A stretch of DNA of 64,000 nt from Geopsychrobacter electrodiphilus DSM 16401 (GTDB lineage Bacteria > Desulfobacterota > Desulfuromonadia > Desulfuromonadales > Geopsychrobacteraceae), in assembly GCF_000384395.1 (NCBI RefSeq), contig NZ_ARWE01000001.1, positions 2,640,501 to 2,704,500 of the forward strand. The letters run 5' to 3'. Position 1 is the stretch's first letter; every line of letters begins with the position of its first letter. Shown here in pieces: positions 1 to 8,558 of the stretch. The position numbers and the translations under genes were made by a program. Under the pieces are notes generated by a model. It was not told the origin of the DNA and did no database searches. It was given only the letters and a program-made list of their open reading frames with translations.

Positions 1-161
1 AAATCTTGAACAAACTCGCCTGTCGCGGGATTGATATCGCATCCTGTGGACTCTGCCTCGAATTCTACAAACTAAAAGAGAGCTTGCAGGTCGGGCGAAT
101 CACCAATATGCTGGAGATCGCCGAAGCGCAACTGAGCGCGGGGCTGATCATTCGTCCTTGA
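1..161 (+). CDS. yedF: C-terminal end of YedF-like selenium metabolism protein (partial)
   Basis: The frame is open from the left edge to a TGA at 159-161 and gives about 53 residues. They contain CGLCLEFY, then a KES..VGRITNM segment, which resemble the C-terminal DsrE-like half of YedF, a sulfurtransferase-like protein linked to selenium metabolism. The start and the N-terminal TusA-like half lie outside the window. The gene ends only 9 bases before a selenocysteine tRNA on the same strand, and that context strongly supports a selenium role. The exact biochemical activity of YedF is not settled. The call rests on a short fragment plus context. Confidence 0.75.
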   Translation, partial: ILNKLACRGIDIASCGLCLEFYKLKESLQVGRITNMLEIAEAQLSAGLIIRP

Positions 162-170
162 AAATTGTAT

Positions 171-266
171 GGAGGCAGCCAGTGCTCTGGTGACACTCAC
201 GGTCTTCAAAACCGATGTGGGGCGCATCCCGTCCCAGGTGAGTTCGATTCTCATCTGCCTCCGCCA
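171..266 (+). tRNA. selC: tRNA-Sec (anticodon TCA)
   Basis: This is a 96-nt tRNA with an 8-bp acceptor stem (171-178 with 255-262), the length typical of bacterial selenocysteine tRNA. The discriminator is G (263) followed by an encoded CCA (264-266). The anticodon loop CTTCAAA (204-210) places TCA at 206-208, which reads UGA. The long G/C-rich variable arm (about 215-236) and a TTCGATT T-loop fit. It directs selenocysteine insertion together with SelA, SelB and SelD, none of which is in the window. It probably shares a transcript with the upstream yedF. Confidence 0.96.
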
Positions 267-276
267 TTTTTCGATA

Positions 277-303
277 AGCACCTGATTCCTCAGGTGCTTT
301 TTT
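277..303 (+). terminator. Rho-independent terminator after tRNA-Sec
   Basis: A perfect 9-bp stem, AGCACCTGA (277-285) with TCAGGTGCT (290-298), has a TTCC loop and runs into T298-303. It ends the yedF-tRNA-Sec transcript and faces the convergent dnaE2. Confidence 0.9.
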
Positions 304-392
304 CATTCAAAACAGCCTCTTGTACCGATTGGTGTCCCGACGCGAGGCGCTATACGGCACCCCCATTCTCCTTCCGTAGGAGCAAAGCCTGG

Positions 393-3300
393 TTATTGAT
401 CTAAAAAATCTACCCACTCAATGTTCAACGCCGCGACGCCGAATTCTTCCTCCACTTTCCCTTTCAGGATGAAAGGCCGTTGGCGCGTCATCTTCTGGCA
501 AAATCGTTCATAAGCTCTGGGAAAGAAAGTTGCGTCGAAAATGGCCGTCGTGTCCTCGAACGACACGAATTCCATTGGACGCCCTCCCTTGTCCTGAACC
601 GTTTTCCCCGTCACCCACCAGCCGATCATCGTTACATAACTCCCGACCCAGTTCTGCATCTGATCACCGCGTACCGGCTTAAGGCGGGAGATCTCCCGTT
701 GATGAAGCAGTAAGGGGTGACATGAGGTGAGCATGCCCAGGGTCTCGATCTCCTGGCGCAACATGACCTTGTCATCATAGGGGGGTGGGGAAGGTAATGA
801 GGTCTTGTTATCCTCGAAAAGCAGTCCAGTGCCACGGCGGTCAAACTGTTTATCGAGAGCGAGAAGTTCCCAAAGCAGCGCCGGACGCTTCTGTATGCCT
901 TCCAGCACATCAAAGCACCCAGCCTTGATCAGCAGTTTTGCGTCTGACGGGTCGATTCTGCCCCGCTGGAGAAAGTCTCGAAAACCGGTAAAAGCCCCCC
1001 CCTCTCCGCGTGTCCGCAGAAGCGCCTCAAGCGCTTTTTTACTCAGACCTTCGATCTGCATCAAGCCGACCCGCAGGGAACGATGCGCTCCGGTATAATG
1101 GTATGCGCTGGCGTTGATGTCAGGCGGAAGAACCTTCAACCCCATACGACGCGCCTCGGAGAGGTAAGCAAAGGCCGAGTAATAACCGCCCTGATTGGAA
1201 ATGACCGCCGCCATGAACTCGGCCGGATACATGGCCTTCAGCCAGGCGGATTTACAACTCACCAGAGCGTAGGAAGCCGAGTGCGGTTTGCAGAAAGAGT
1301 AGCCGCCGAAGGAGAGGATCTGCTCCCAGACGGCGGCCAGAACATCGGGCGGGACCCCTTTGCGGCCGCCTCCCGCCATAAACATCTGCCGATAGTCGGC
1401 CAGCTTCTTCTCTTTATGTTTTTTGCTGATGATCTTGCGCAGCTGATCCCCTTCGAAGGCCGAAAAGTCGGCCAGAGCCATGGCTATCTGGGTGATCTGT
1501 TCCTGGTAGATTGCGATACCGTAGGTTTCGTCCAGCACCTCGCTCAGCAGCGGGTGAATGGGATTCCACTGCTTGCCGCGCATGCGTGAAACGAACTCGC
1601 GGATAAAGGCATTCGCCGCCGGACGGATGATGGAAGAGGCCATCACCAGGTGTTCAAACAGATCACACTCTTCAAGCCTGGGATTGCCGTTCCACATTTT
1701 TTTGAGCAGCTGCCGAGTGGCGGGAGATTCGATGTAAAAGCAGCCCATGGTCTCGCCGCGGCGCAGAAGCTCCCGTGCCTCGGCATCCTCCAGCGGTTGC
1801 CAGGTCGCATAATCGATGTCGCGGCCGGTGTTTTTGCAGACGGCCGCCAGCGCGTCACGGATGACGGCCAGAGAACGGTTGCCAAGGATATCGATCTTGA
1901 CCAGCCCGGCGGCCTCGGTTTGCTCCTTCTCCCACTGCATGACGGGGAGACCCTTGGCGGAGATCTCTACCGGTACGTAGCGCCGGATCTCGTCCGGCAC
2001 GATGACCAATCCGCCACAGTGAAGCGAGAGGTGACGCAGCTGACCATGCAAACGACCGGCGAGGCGTAAAATGTTCTGCCAGTCAGCAGAAAGTTTCTCC
2101 CCCTTGAATAAAGGGTGCTGTTCAAGCCCGGCGAGAGCCTGGTCCGCCTTTAAATACCCTGAGATGCGCGAGGTGACGGCCTTTATCTCGGCCTCGGGCA
2201 TGCCGAAAACCTTGGCGACCTCCTTGACGGCCGCCCGCCCCTTGAAACCGATCTGGTTGGCGACCATCGCCGCTCGTTGCGCGCCATAACGGGCAAATGC
2301 GAAGTCGAGGACGGCGTCACGTTCATCCCAGGGAAAGTCGATATCGATGTCCGGCGGATCGACCCGGCCGGGGTTGAGAAAGCGCTCGAAGAAGAGATTG
2401 TAGCGGATGGGGTCGACGTGGGTGATGCCGAGACAGTAAGCGACCAGCGACGCGGCAGCGCTCCCCCGACCACAGGTGCGCGGCGACTGCCGGGTGATCT
2501 CCTCCACGACCAGAAAGTAGTGGGAAAAGCCTTTCTCGTTGATGATGGTCAGCTCTTTTTGCAGCCTGGCTTCGACCCTGTCATCAATCTCGCCATAGCG
2601 CCACCGGGCACCATCCCGGGCGCGACCTTCCAGCGCGATAAACGCTTCCTCGCTGGCCAGACCGCGATAGGCAGGGAAGATGGTAGTGGAAAAATCCCAA
2701 TCGGTTTTGCACGCAGCGGCAATCTGGACAGTATTTTCCAGAGCCTCGGGGCAGTGAGGATAAAAATCGGCGAGTTGTTCCGGTGGGAGCAGCAGGTCGC
2801 TGGCGCTGGCGGTCTCTTCTTGTTTAAGTCGCGAGAGCTTGGTGTTGAGCGCAATCGCCCGCAACACCCGGTGCAACTCGAAATCTTCAGGCGCCAGAAA
2901 GAGCGCTCGTGACGTTGCGACCGGCGGCAGTCCTGACTCACGCGACAGGGCCAGGGCGCGGTGCATCTGATGTCCGGGAGAGAGTTCGACAAAAAGGCCC
3001 TTCGACGATTGATGGCGCAGGGGGGTCAAGATGGCAGGTACGTCGGAGATCACAATGAGTCCTCGACGGTACCTAATGAGGCTTTGACCAAGGTCGAAAT
3101 CGCGGCGACTGTGAAGATCGGACAAGAGGCGGCACAGATTGCTGTAGCCTTCTTCATTACGCGCCAGAAGCAAGGCCCGGTGTGTGCCGCTGACCGCCTC
3201 GGCGCCGATGATCGGGGCAATCCCTTGTCTCCTCGCCGCTTCAAGAAAGTGGGGAATTCCGTACAGTCCATTTCTGTCGGTGAGCGCGAGTTGTGTCATC

Positions 3301-3398
3301 CCCATGGCTTTGGTTGCAGCACAGAGATCCCCAAGAGGGCGAACACCCCAGTGGGGAGAGAAGGAGGATTGGACATGCAGGTGGGTAAACCCGGTCAT
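393..3398 (-). CDS. dnaE2: Error-prone DNA polymerase III alpha subunit, DnaE2/ImuC type
   Basis: A C-family replicative-type polymerase of about 1000 residues. An N-terminal PHP domain (HLHVQSSFS, then TDRNGLYG) is followed by the catalytic core: CGRGSAAAS, the metal-binding PDIDIDF motif, and KIDILGNRSL. A helix-hairpin-helix stretch and a C-terminal OB fold (VGSYVTMIGWW) complete it. The size and the partner genes lexA and imuB point to the damage-inducible DnaE2 (ImuC) branch rather than the replicative DnaE. I place the start at ATG 3398, which overlaps the imuB stop as ATGA. An in-frame ATG at 3419 would add seven residues and a 25-base overlap. Family knowledge: DnaE2 carries out mutagenic translesion synthesis with ImuB. 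No intrinsic terminator is obvious downstream. Confidence 0.92.
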   Translation of the reverse strand: MTGFTHLHVQSSFSPHWGVRPLGDLCAATKAMGMTQLALTDRNGLYGIPHFLEAARRQGIAPIIGAEAVSGTHRALLLARNEEGYSNLCRLLSDLHSRRDFDLGQSLIRYRRGLIVISDVPAILTPLRHQSSKGLFVELSPGHQMHRALALSRESGLPPVATSRALFLAPEDFELHRVLRAIALNTKLSRLKQEETASASDLLLPPEQLADFYPHCPEALENTVQIAAACKTDWDFSTTIFPAYRGLASEEAFIALEGRARDGARWRYGEIDDRVEARLQKELTIINEKGFSHYFLVVEEITRQSPRTCGRGSAAASLVAYCLGITHVDPIRYNLFFERFLNPGRVDPPDIDIDFPWDERDAVLDFAFARYGAQRAAMVANQIGFKGRAAVKEVAKVFGMPEAEIKAVTSRISGYLKADQALAGLEQHPLFKGEKLSADWQNILRLAGRLHGQLRHLSLHCGGLVIVPDEIRRYVPVEISAKGLPVMQWEKEQTEAAGLVKIDILGNRSLAVIRDALAAVCKNTGRDIDYATWQPLEDAEARELLRRGETMGCFYIESPATRQLLKKMWNGNPRLEECDLFEHLVMASSIIRPAANAFIREFVSRMRGKQWNPIHPLLSEVLDETYGIAIYQEQITQIAMALADFSAFEGDQLRKIISKKHKEKKLADYRQMFMAGGGRKGVPPDVLAAVWEQILSFGGYSFCKPHSASYALVSCKSAWLKAMYPAEFMAAVISNQGGYYSAFAYLSEARRMGLKVLPPDINASAYHYTGAHRSLRVGLMQIEGLSKKALEALLRTRGEGGAFTGFRDFLQRGRIDPSDAKLLIKAGCFDVLEGIQKRPALLWELLALDKQFDRRGTGLLFEDNKTSLPSPPPYDDKVMLRQEIETLGMLTSCHPLLLHQREISRLKPVRGDQMQNWVGSYVTMIGWWVTGKTVQDKGGRPMEFVSFEDTTAIFDATFFPRAYERFCQKMTRQRPFILKGKVEEEFGVAALNIEWVDFLDQ

Positions 3399-4564
3399 GA
3401 CACCATGGCTCGGCCCCAACGGACCGAGGCCATCCCATACTTGCCACGCAGACCATCCAGAGCGGCCTGCAACGCCGACGGGCAGGAAGGCAGCGTGTTC
3501 GGGTCAGCAAACAGGTCCATCTGCCTTTGTTCAGAGCTGAACCGCGAGCAGACCAGCTTCAACCCCTTTACCCGCACCCGCCGCTGACAGGCTTTCTCGA
3601 ACAGTTCTTCCGCGATCGCGAAGAGCACCAGGTCATGATTCTGAGCCAGAGGGAGGGTAGACGTGCGTTGGGCAGAGACCCCGTCAGTATAGTTTACGCT
3701 CAGGGTGATGCGACCTGTCCCTGTCCCCATGCGCCGTAATTTCAGACCACAGCCCTCGACCAGACGACACAACGCGGCAAGCAGAATCTGGTCGTTGTTC
3801 TCCTCGATCTGCAGAAACGCCTCTTCGCTCACCTCGGGCGAGCGACATGGGGGCTGGACGGGGGAAGGATCGAGGCCGCAGGCGCGCTGATGCAGCAGCG
3901 AGGCAAAGGGTCCGAAAGCCAGACGAAGCTGGGCGACAGAGAGCGCACACACCTCCTCCACCCGGCGCAGGTTGAGATCCTGCATCAAAACCAGCTCGCG
4001 CGCCTGACCAATCCCCGGCAGGACCGAAACCGGCAGCGGGCCGATGAAGCTGCGTTCAGCCCCATGTAAAACATCACATACTCCCGGTTTTTCCAGATAG
4101 CCGGAGGCGATGCGTGAAACCAGTTTATTCCCGGCAACGCCGATTGCGCCTTGTAGTCGCAAGCGCGTGGCAATCTCCCTCTCCAGCCGGGCAGCAACGT
4201 CACGCCCCGGCCCCAACAAACGGCGGCAACCGGTGAGATCCAGAAAGAGGCGACCATGAGAATTCGGTTCAAGAATTGGACTGTAGCGGCCAGAGACCTC
4301 AATCAACCGCTGGGTCCCTTTGGCAATCAGTTCGGGCTTCGGTGGCACCAGAATAAGGGCGGGACAAAGACGGCGTGCGCGAAAGGCGGGCATGCCTTCA
4401 AAAACGCCCTCGCGCCTGGCCTCGGAGGAGACGGACTGAACCAGAGCGCGGTCAGAGTTGCCGGGAATGATCGCCACGGGTCGTTCGCGCAAAGACGAGT
4501 CGACAACCCGGGCCAACGCGATAGCGAAAGCTGGAATGGAGAGATGGAGAATGTCGCGTTCCAT
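3395..4564 (-). CDS. imuB: ImuB-like Y-family polymerase homologue, probably catalytically inactive
   Basis: A 389-residue protein with Y-family palm, finger and little-finger architecture (DLTGCRRLLG, VLPGIGQA helix-hairpin-helix). The catalytic acids seem lost. The N-terminal aspartate of the H-I-D-x-D motif is Ser9 (HLSIPAFA), and the S-I-D-E positions read S-H-G-R (102-105), so Asp and Glu become Gly and Arg. Near the C-terminus (348-352) is QMDLF, a match to the beta-clamp-binding consensus. These features fit ImuB, a non-catalytic adaptor that couples DnaE2 to the clamp. It lies 3 bases after lexA and overlaps dnaE2 by 4, so all three genes are probably co-translated. No imuA is present. 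A DinB call is less likely because of the missing acids. Confidence 0.85.
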   Translation of the reverse strand: MERDILHLSIPAFAIALARVVDSSLRERPVAIIPGNSDRALVQSVSSEARREGVFEGMPAFRARRLCPALILVPPKPELIAKGTQRLIEVSGRYSPILEPNSHGRLFLDLTGCRRLLGPGRDVAARLEREIATRLRLQGAIGVAGNKLVSRIASGYLEKPGVCDVLHGAERSFIGPLPVSVLPGIGQARELVLMQDLNLRRVEEVCALSVAQLRLAFGPFASLLHQRACGLDPSPVQPPCRSPEVSEEAFLQIEENNDQILLAALCRLVEGCGLKLRRMGTGTGRITLSVNYTDGVSAQRTSTLPLAQNHDLVLFAIAEELFEKACQRRVRVKGLKLVCSRFSSEQRQMDLFADPNTLPSCPSALQAALDGLRGKYGMASVRWGRAMVS

Positions 4565-4567
4565 AGG

Positions 4568-5170
4568 TCACAAACAATGCCGGATGACTCCCACCACGAC
4601 TCCTTCTATGCGAAAGTTCTCATCATCCTCAACCCTGATCGGCAGCATCGACGGATTAGCCGGATGCAGTTCGATCTGCTCCCCCTTGCGGTAAAAACGC
4701 TTGACTGTCGCTTCATCACCAAGCAGAGCAATCACCGTCTGACCATTCTCGGCAGAAGCCTGCTTGCGCACGACCACATAGTCGCCGCTCAGGATACCGT
4801 CCCCGATCATGGAGTCCCCCTGAATACGCAGGACAAAGTTTTCACCCGGACCCACCATGGAAGCCGGGACCTCGATGCTGTCGTGGGTTTCAACCGCCTC
4901 AATCGGCTTGCCCGCCGCGACGCTTCCAGCCAACGGCAGCTCGAAGCTGTTCCCTTTGGGACGCAACAGCCTCATGCCGCGCCTGGCGTTCCAATCCTTC
5001 GCGAGAAAACCCTCGCGCTCCAGACGAATCAGATAGTTTTGCACCGTGCCGAGAGAGCTATAGCCGAAAGCCTGAGCTATTTCCTTCTGGGATGGCGAAC
5101 AGCCTTCCCTGGCAATGTATGCCTCGACGAAGTCGAGCACCTTCTTTTGTTTCGGGGTAATTGGGCTCAT
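4568..5170 (-). CDS. lexA: SOS repressor LexA
   Basis: A 200-residue repressor-protease. An N-terminal winged helix-turn-helix (about 28-50, SQKEIAQAFGYSSLGTVQNYL) is joined to an S24 peptidase domain. The Ala81-Gly82 self-cleavage bond (LPLAGSVAAG), nucleophile Ser120 (GDSMIGDG) and general base Lys157 (EATVKRF) are all present, so RecA-stimulated autocleavage should work. An AGGAGATGTC ribosome site sits directly before the ATG. It is the first gene of lexA-imuB-dnaE2 and likely autoregulated through the promoter repeats at 5194-5222. Desulfuromonadales can carry a second lexA, and this copy may be specific to the mutagenesis cassette. Confidence 0.97.
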   Translation of the reverse strand: MSPITPKQKKVLDFVEAYIAREGCSPSQKEIAQAFGYSSLGTVQNYLIRLEREGFLAKDWNARRGMRLLRPKGNSFELPLAGSVAAGKPIEAVETHDSIEVPASMVGPGENFVLRIQGDSMIGDGILSGDYVVVRKQASAENGQTVIALLGDEATVKRFYRKGEQIELHPANPSMLPIRVEDDENFRIEGVVVGVIRHCL

Positions 5171-5193
5171 GACATCTCCTGTTGAAGACCAAA

Positions 5194-5222
5194 AGCATAT
5201 GCGTAAGTTTTGCGTAAGTCAA
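5194..5222 (-). promoter_or_regulatory. lexA promoter with tandem direct repeats (candidate LexA operator)
   Basis: Reading the minus strand, -35 TTGACT (5222-5217), a 17-base spacer and -10 TATGCT (5199-5194) form a good sigma-70 promoter. Two copies of ACTTACGCA (5219-5211 and 5208-5200) lie 11 bases apart, about one helical turn, across the -35 and spacer, where a bound repressor would block polymerase. The repeat is direct rather than palindromic. That it binds LexA is inference. Confidence 0.6.
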
Positions 5223-5409
5223 GAGCCTGTGAGCCGTTCAGGCAAGGGGTGCTTTTCGGAATGCTTCACCATGGTTTTATCTCAGCGCTGCTGAAAATCA
5301 CCAGATTGACCTTCAATTCGTGTTTGCTCGACGGGGCCTATCCTGTTAATCTGCCCCCTTAATCAGTCATCGGGTTCCACGATTCCTCATCAGCACAAAG
5401 GCGCTTTCC

Positions 5410-5853
5410 ATGCTTATCCCCAAAAAATACCATTTCCATCTAGTTGCACTCGTTGCGGTCGCAGTGATGATCTTCTATCCGATCCTGAGCAAAAAAGTTG
5501 AACCGCGGATGCTGATGGAAGGAACAATCGCGGCTGAAGATTTTCTCCACCTGATTGACAGCGGACAGTATGAGCAAAGCTGGAACAGTGCCTCTGCCCT
5601 GATGAGAGATAAAATTTTTCTCGAGGTATGGAACCGCAGAATACCGGCCATGCGCACCAAAGTCGGAACCCTGATCAGTCGTCATCAGACAGACGCTTCG
5701 ATATCTGATATGGCCGAAGGCGCACCCGAGGGGAAATATCTGACCCTGGTCTATGACTCAACCTTCTCGAAGCAGTCCACGGCAACCGAAACCGTTATTC
5801 TTGCCCTGGAAAAAGACGAGAACTGGCGAGTCGCGGGCTATTTCCTGAAATAA
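5410..5853 (+). CDS. DUF4019 domain protein with N-terminal membrane anchor
   Basis: A 147-residue protein. Residues 8-26 form one hydrophobic segment, so it is probably an anchored or exported protein. The rest matches the DUF4019 pattern: a FLHLIDSGQYEQSW segment, a central region with RRIPAMRTKVGTLISR, and a GKYLTLVYDSTF...WRVAGYFLK end. The function of DUF4019 is unknown. It is divergent from lexA with about 240 bases between, and is followed 87 bases later by malQ. The start has a modest AAAGGCG site. Nothing here indicates SOS control of this gene. Confidence 0.75.
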   Translation: MLIPKKYHFHLVALVAVAVMIFYPILSKKVEPRMLMEGTIAAEDFLHLIDSGQYEQSWNSASALMRDKIFLEVWNRRIPAMRTKVGTLISRHQTDASISDMAEGAPEGKYLTLVYDSTFSKQSTATETVILALEKDENWRVAGYFLK

Positions 5854-5940
5854 CTCTGCTTGACCTCTTCCCACGGTAAACCTCGCATCCGCGATTTCCG
5901 CTATACTGGGGCTTCTTTTAAACTGCGGAGATAAAACCCG

Positions 5941-7449
5941 ATGCTCACCAAACGTCAGTCAGGAATTCTGCTCCACCCCACCTCCCTCGCCGGCGCCGAA
6001 GGTTCGGGCACTCTGGGCGAGGAGGCCTTTGCCTTTGTTGATTTTCTGGTATCTGCCGGACAGAGTGTCTGGCAGATACTCCCCCTCGGGCCGACCGGCT
6101 TCGGCGATTGTCCCTACAGTTCGTTTTCGGCCTTTGCCGGCAACCCGGATCTGATCAGCCTGTCCGGCCTGGTACGTCTCGGCGACCTGAAGGCATCAGA
6201 CCTCCCTCCGCAAGGCCCCCAGGGCAACCGGGTCGATTTCGAGGCCTGTCGAGCGACACGCACCCCCGTATTACAGAAGGCGGCACAGCACTTCCTGACG
6301 GCAAAAACCACCAACCAGCGTCACCAGAATTTTTCTGATTTCTGTCAGCAGCAGGCAAGCTGGCTGAATGACTACGCGTTCTATCGTGCCATGCGCTGCG
6401 CCCAAAGGCAGCGCAGCTGGCAGGAGTGGCCAAAAAGCCTACGCGACCGTCACGAATCTGCGTTGCATCAGGGGGGAACCGAACTCGCCGCCGAGATCGC
6501 GTTGGAGAAATATCTTCAGTTTGTTTTTTTCGAACAATGGGCTGCGCTGAAAAGCTATGCGAACCGAAAAGGGGTTCAAATCTTCGGCGATCTCCCGATC
6601 TTTGTTGCCTATGATTCAGCTGATGTCTGGGCCAACCGTGATCTTTTTCAACTGGATATAGAGGGGCAACCGCACCTGGTCGCCGGAGTCCCTCCCGATT
6701 ATTTCAGCGAGGATGGTCAATTATGGGGGAACCCTCTCTATGACTGGGACCACATGCGTGAAGATGGCTATGCCTGGTGGAAAGCGCGGTTGCAATGGAA
6801 CCTGCAGCTGTTCGACCTGGTCCGGATCGACCACTTCCGCGGGTTTGAGGCCTGCTGGGCCGTTCCGGCACAGGAGAAAACAGCAATTAACGGGACCTGG
6901 CAGACAGGCCCCGGCGCCGATTTTTTTCAGCGCATAAAGCAGGCCCTCGGCGATCTGGCGCTGATCGCTGAGGATCTTGGAGTCATCACCCCGGCAGTTC
7001 GACAATTACGTGATCAGTTCAGCCTGCCGGGAATGAAAATTCTACAATTCGCCTTCGACTCAGGACCTAAAAACCCCTACCTTCCGCATCAGTACCCGAG
7101 AAACGCGGTGGTTTACACTGGCACCCACGATAACACCACCAGCCGTGCCTGGTGGGAATCTCTCCCTGCGGAAGGCAAACAACAGGTGCGAGACTACCTT
7201 GGAACCCCTTGTCGAGACATGCCCTGGCCACTGATCCGATGCGCCCTCGCCAGCACAGCGAGGCTTGCGATTTTCCCTGTCCAGGATTGTCTGAGGCTCG
7301 GGAGTGACGCACGTATGAACCAGCCAGGGACGGCCCTCGGAAACTGGAACTGGCGCCTGATTCAAGATCAGCTGGATCCGGCGATCGCGTTACGATTGGC
7401 CCATCTCTGTGAACAGTTTGACCGATGCACCATGGAGAAGATAAAGTAA
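5941..7449 (+). CDS. malQ: 4-alpha-glucanotransferase (amylomaltase, GH77)
   Basis: A 502-residue GH77 enzyme that transfers maltooligosaccharide units between alpha-1,4-glucans in the cytoplasm, in glycogen/maltodextrin turnover. The family hallmarks are an N-terminal GILLHPTSL and QILPLGPTG, nucleophile Asp297 in RIDHFRG, acid/base Glu344 in AEDLG, and transition-state Asp397 in THDNTT. All are intact and the length is normal. A GGAG site precedes the ATG. No other glycogen gene is nearby, and it seems to be a single-gene unit or to follow the DUF4019 gene. Confidence 0.96.
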   Translation: MLTKRQSGILLHPTSLAGAEGSGTLGEEAFAFVDFLVSAGQSVWQILPLGPTGFGDCPYSSFSAFAGNPDLISLSGLVRLGDLKASDLPPQGPQGNRVDFEACRATRTPVLQKAAQHFLTAKTTNQRHQNFSDFCQQQASWLNDYAFYRAMRCAQRQRSWQEWPKSLRDRHESALHQGGTELAAEIALEKYLQFVFFEQWAALKSYANRKGVQIFGDLPIFVAYDSADVWANRDLFQLDIEGQPHLVAGVPPDYFSEDGQLWGNPLYDWDHMREDGYAWWKARLQWNLQLFDLVRIDHFRGFEACWAVPAQEKTAINGTWQTGPGADFFQRIKQALGDLALIAEDLGVITPAVRQLRDQFSLPGMKILQFAFDSGPKNPYLPHQYPRNAVVYTGTHDNTTSRAWWESLPAEGKQQVRDYLGTPCRDMPWPLIRCALASTARLAIFPVQDCLRLGSDARMNQPGTALGNWNWRLIQDQLDPAIALRLAHLCEQFDRCTMEKIK

Positions 7450-7469
7450 CAAAAGAGGTTATTGACTAC

Positions 7470-7498
7470 TTGTTTCGGCTAATTCTCCTGTGCTATCT
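7470..7498 (+). promoter_or_regulatory. Possible promoter for the lipoprotein gene
   Basis: TTGTTT (7470-7475), a 17-base spacer and CTATCT (7493-7498) preceded by TGTG resemble a sigma-70 promoter with an extended -10. It lies just past the malQ stop and about 65 bases before the GTG start at 7565. It is a pattern match only. Confidence 0.35.
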
Positions 7499-7564
7499 TC
7501 CACGGGATTATTTGGACAACCGTCATTCCGGCGGCAATATAAACAACCTACTGGAGGATGTACT

Positions 7565-8344
7565 GTGAAACGAATCCTTGTTCTTCTCGTCGTAAGTATT
7601 TCTGTTATGACTCTCTCTGCCTGTAGCAAAAAAGATGAAGCCCCCAAAGTGGAAGCTCCTGCTGCTGCCGCCACTACCCAGGCTCCCGTTGCCGCTAAAG
7701 CGGCCGGTGTGACAGGTAAAGTCGTCGAAACCATGAATGCGGCTGGCTACACCTACGTGCAGGTTGATGATGGTACGAAAAAAGTCTGGGCTGCGGCTCC
7801 TGAGTTCAAAGTTAGCGTCGGCGATAATGTGATCATCCCCGAGGGAATGCCGATGAAAAACTATCACAGCAAGTCACTTGGGCGCGATTTTGATGTGGTC
7901 TATTTTGTCGATTCAATCCTCAACCCCAATGCACCGGCCGCTGCAAAAACTGACGCGAAGATGCCGGAAGGTCATCCCAACACCCAGGTCGCCTCTACCC
8001 CCCCGGTCACTGTTGACCTGAAGGGGATTGCAAAAGCCAAAGGCGGTATGACTGTTGCCGAAGTTAACACCGACAAGGCTGCGCTGGCCGGTAAAGAGGT
8101 CGCTGTCCGCGGCAAGGTCGTGAAGTACAATGCCCAGATCATGGGTAAGAATTGGCTGCACATTCAGGATGGAACCGGCGACGCGGCTAAAGGCAGCAAC
8201 GACATCACGGTCACCTCTACGACCGAAGCCAAGGTTGGCGACACCGTACTGGTGAGTGGGAAAGTAACTCTCGATAAAGATTTTGGCTACGGCTACAAAT
8301 ATGCTCTGATCATTGAAGACGCTAAAGTCACTGTTGAAAAATAA
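7565..8344 (+). CDS. Putative lipoprotein with OB-fold-like repeats
   Basis: A 259-residue protein. I use the GTG at 7565 because CTGGAGGATG lies just upstream and because it gives a clean lipoprotein signal: a basic start, a hydrophobic core, then LSAC, with Cys about 20 as the lipidation site. An Ala/Pro-rich linker follows. Two beta-rich units resemble OB folds: VTGKVVETMNAAGYTYVQVDDG and, near the C-terminus, VAVRGKVVKYNAQIMGKNWLHIQDGTG. The second looks like the nucleic-acid-binding OB pattern seen in exported proteins of this group. The precise role is unknown. It should be anchored in the envelope. A strong terminator follows, so it is likely its own unit. Confidence 0.75.
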   Translation: MKRILVLLVVSISVMTLSACSKKDEAPKVEAPAAAATTQAPVAAKAAGVTGKVVETMNAAGYTYVQVDDGTKKVWAAAPEFKVSVGDNVIIPEGMPMKNYHSKSLGRDFDVVYFVDSILNPNAPAAAKTDAKMPEGHPNTQVASTPPVTVDLKGIAKAKGGMTVAEVNTDKAALAGKEVAVRGKVVKYNAQIMGKNWLHIQDGTGDAAKGSNDITVTSTTEAKVGDTVLVSGKVTLDKDFGYGYKYALIIEDAKVTVEK

Positions 8345-8384
8345 CCCTGGCCCTGCTTCGGGCTGTTTCGGTTACGTATTATCT

Positions 8385-8415
8385 GGCCTCCGGTTTCTGA
8401 CCGGGGGCCTTTTTT
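8385..8415 (+). terminator. Rho-independent terminator after the lipoprotein gene
   Basis: GGCCTCCGG (8385-8393) pairs with CCGGGGGCC (8401-8409) with one mismatch-like position and a 7-base loop, and six T follow. Confidence 0.85.
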
Positions 8416-8558
8416 ATAAAATCTGTAGGCAAGTTTTCCCTTGGCCCTTCTGGCAAAGCAAAAGCAGCCTCCGCGGAAGCCAGAAGATTGCACGTCACAC
8501 TCCATCAGATGACCGCGACACAGTGTCTCCCGAGCGCACCTTCCGCTTCGGGCCACTT

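Noticed and set aside
4256-5185. Long plus-strand open frame of 309 codons opposite lexA and imuB
   Set aside because: It is antisense to two well-supported genes, has no ribosome site and shows no known motif.
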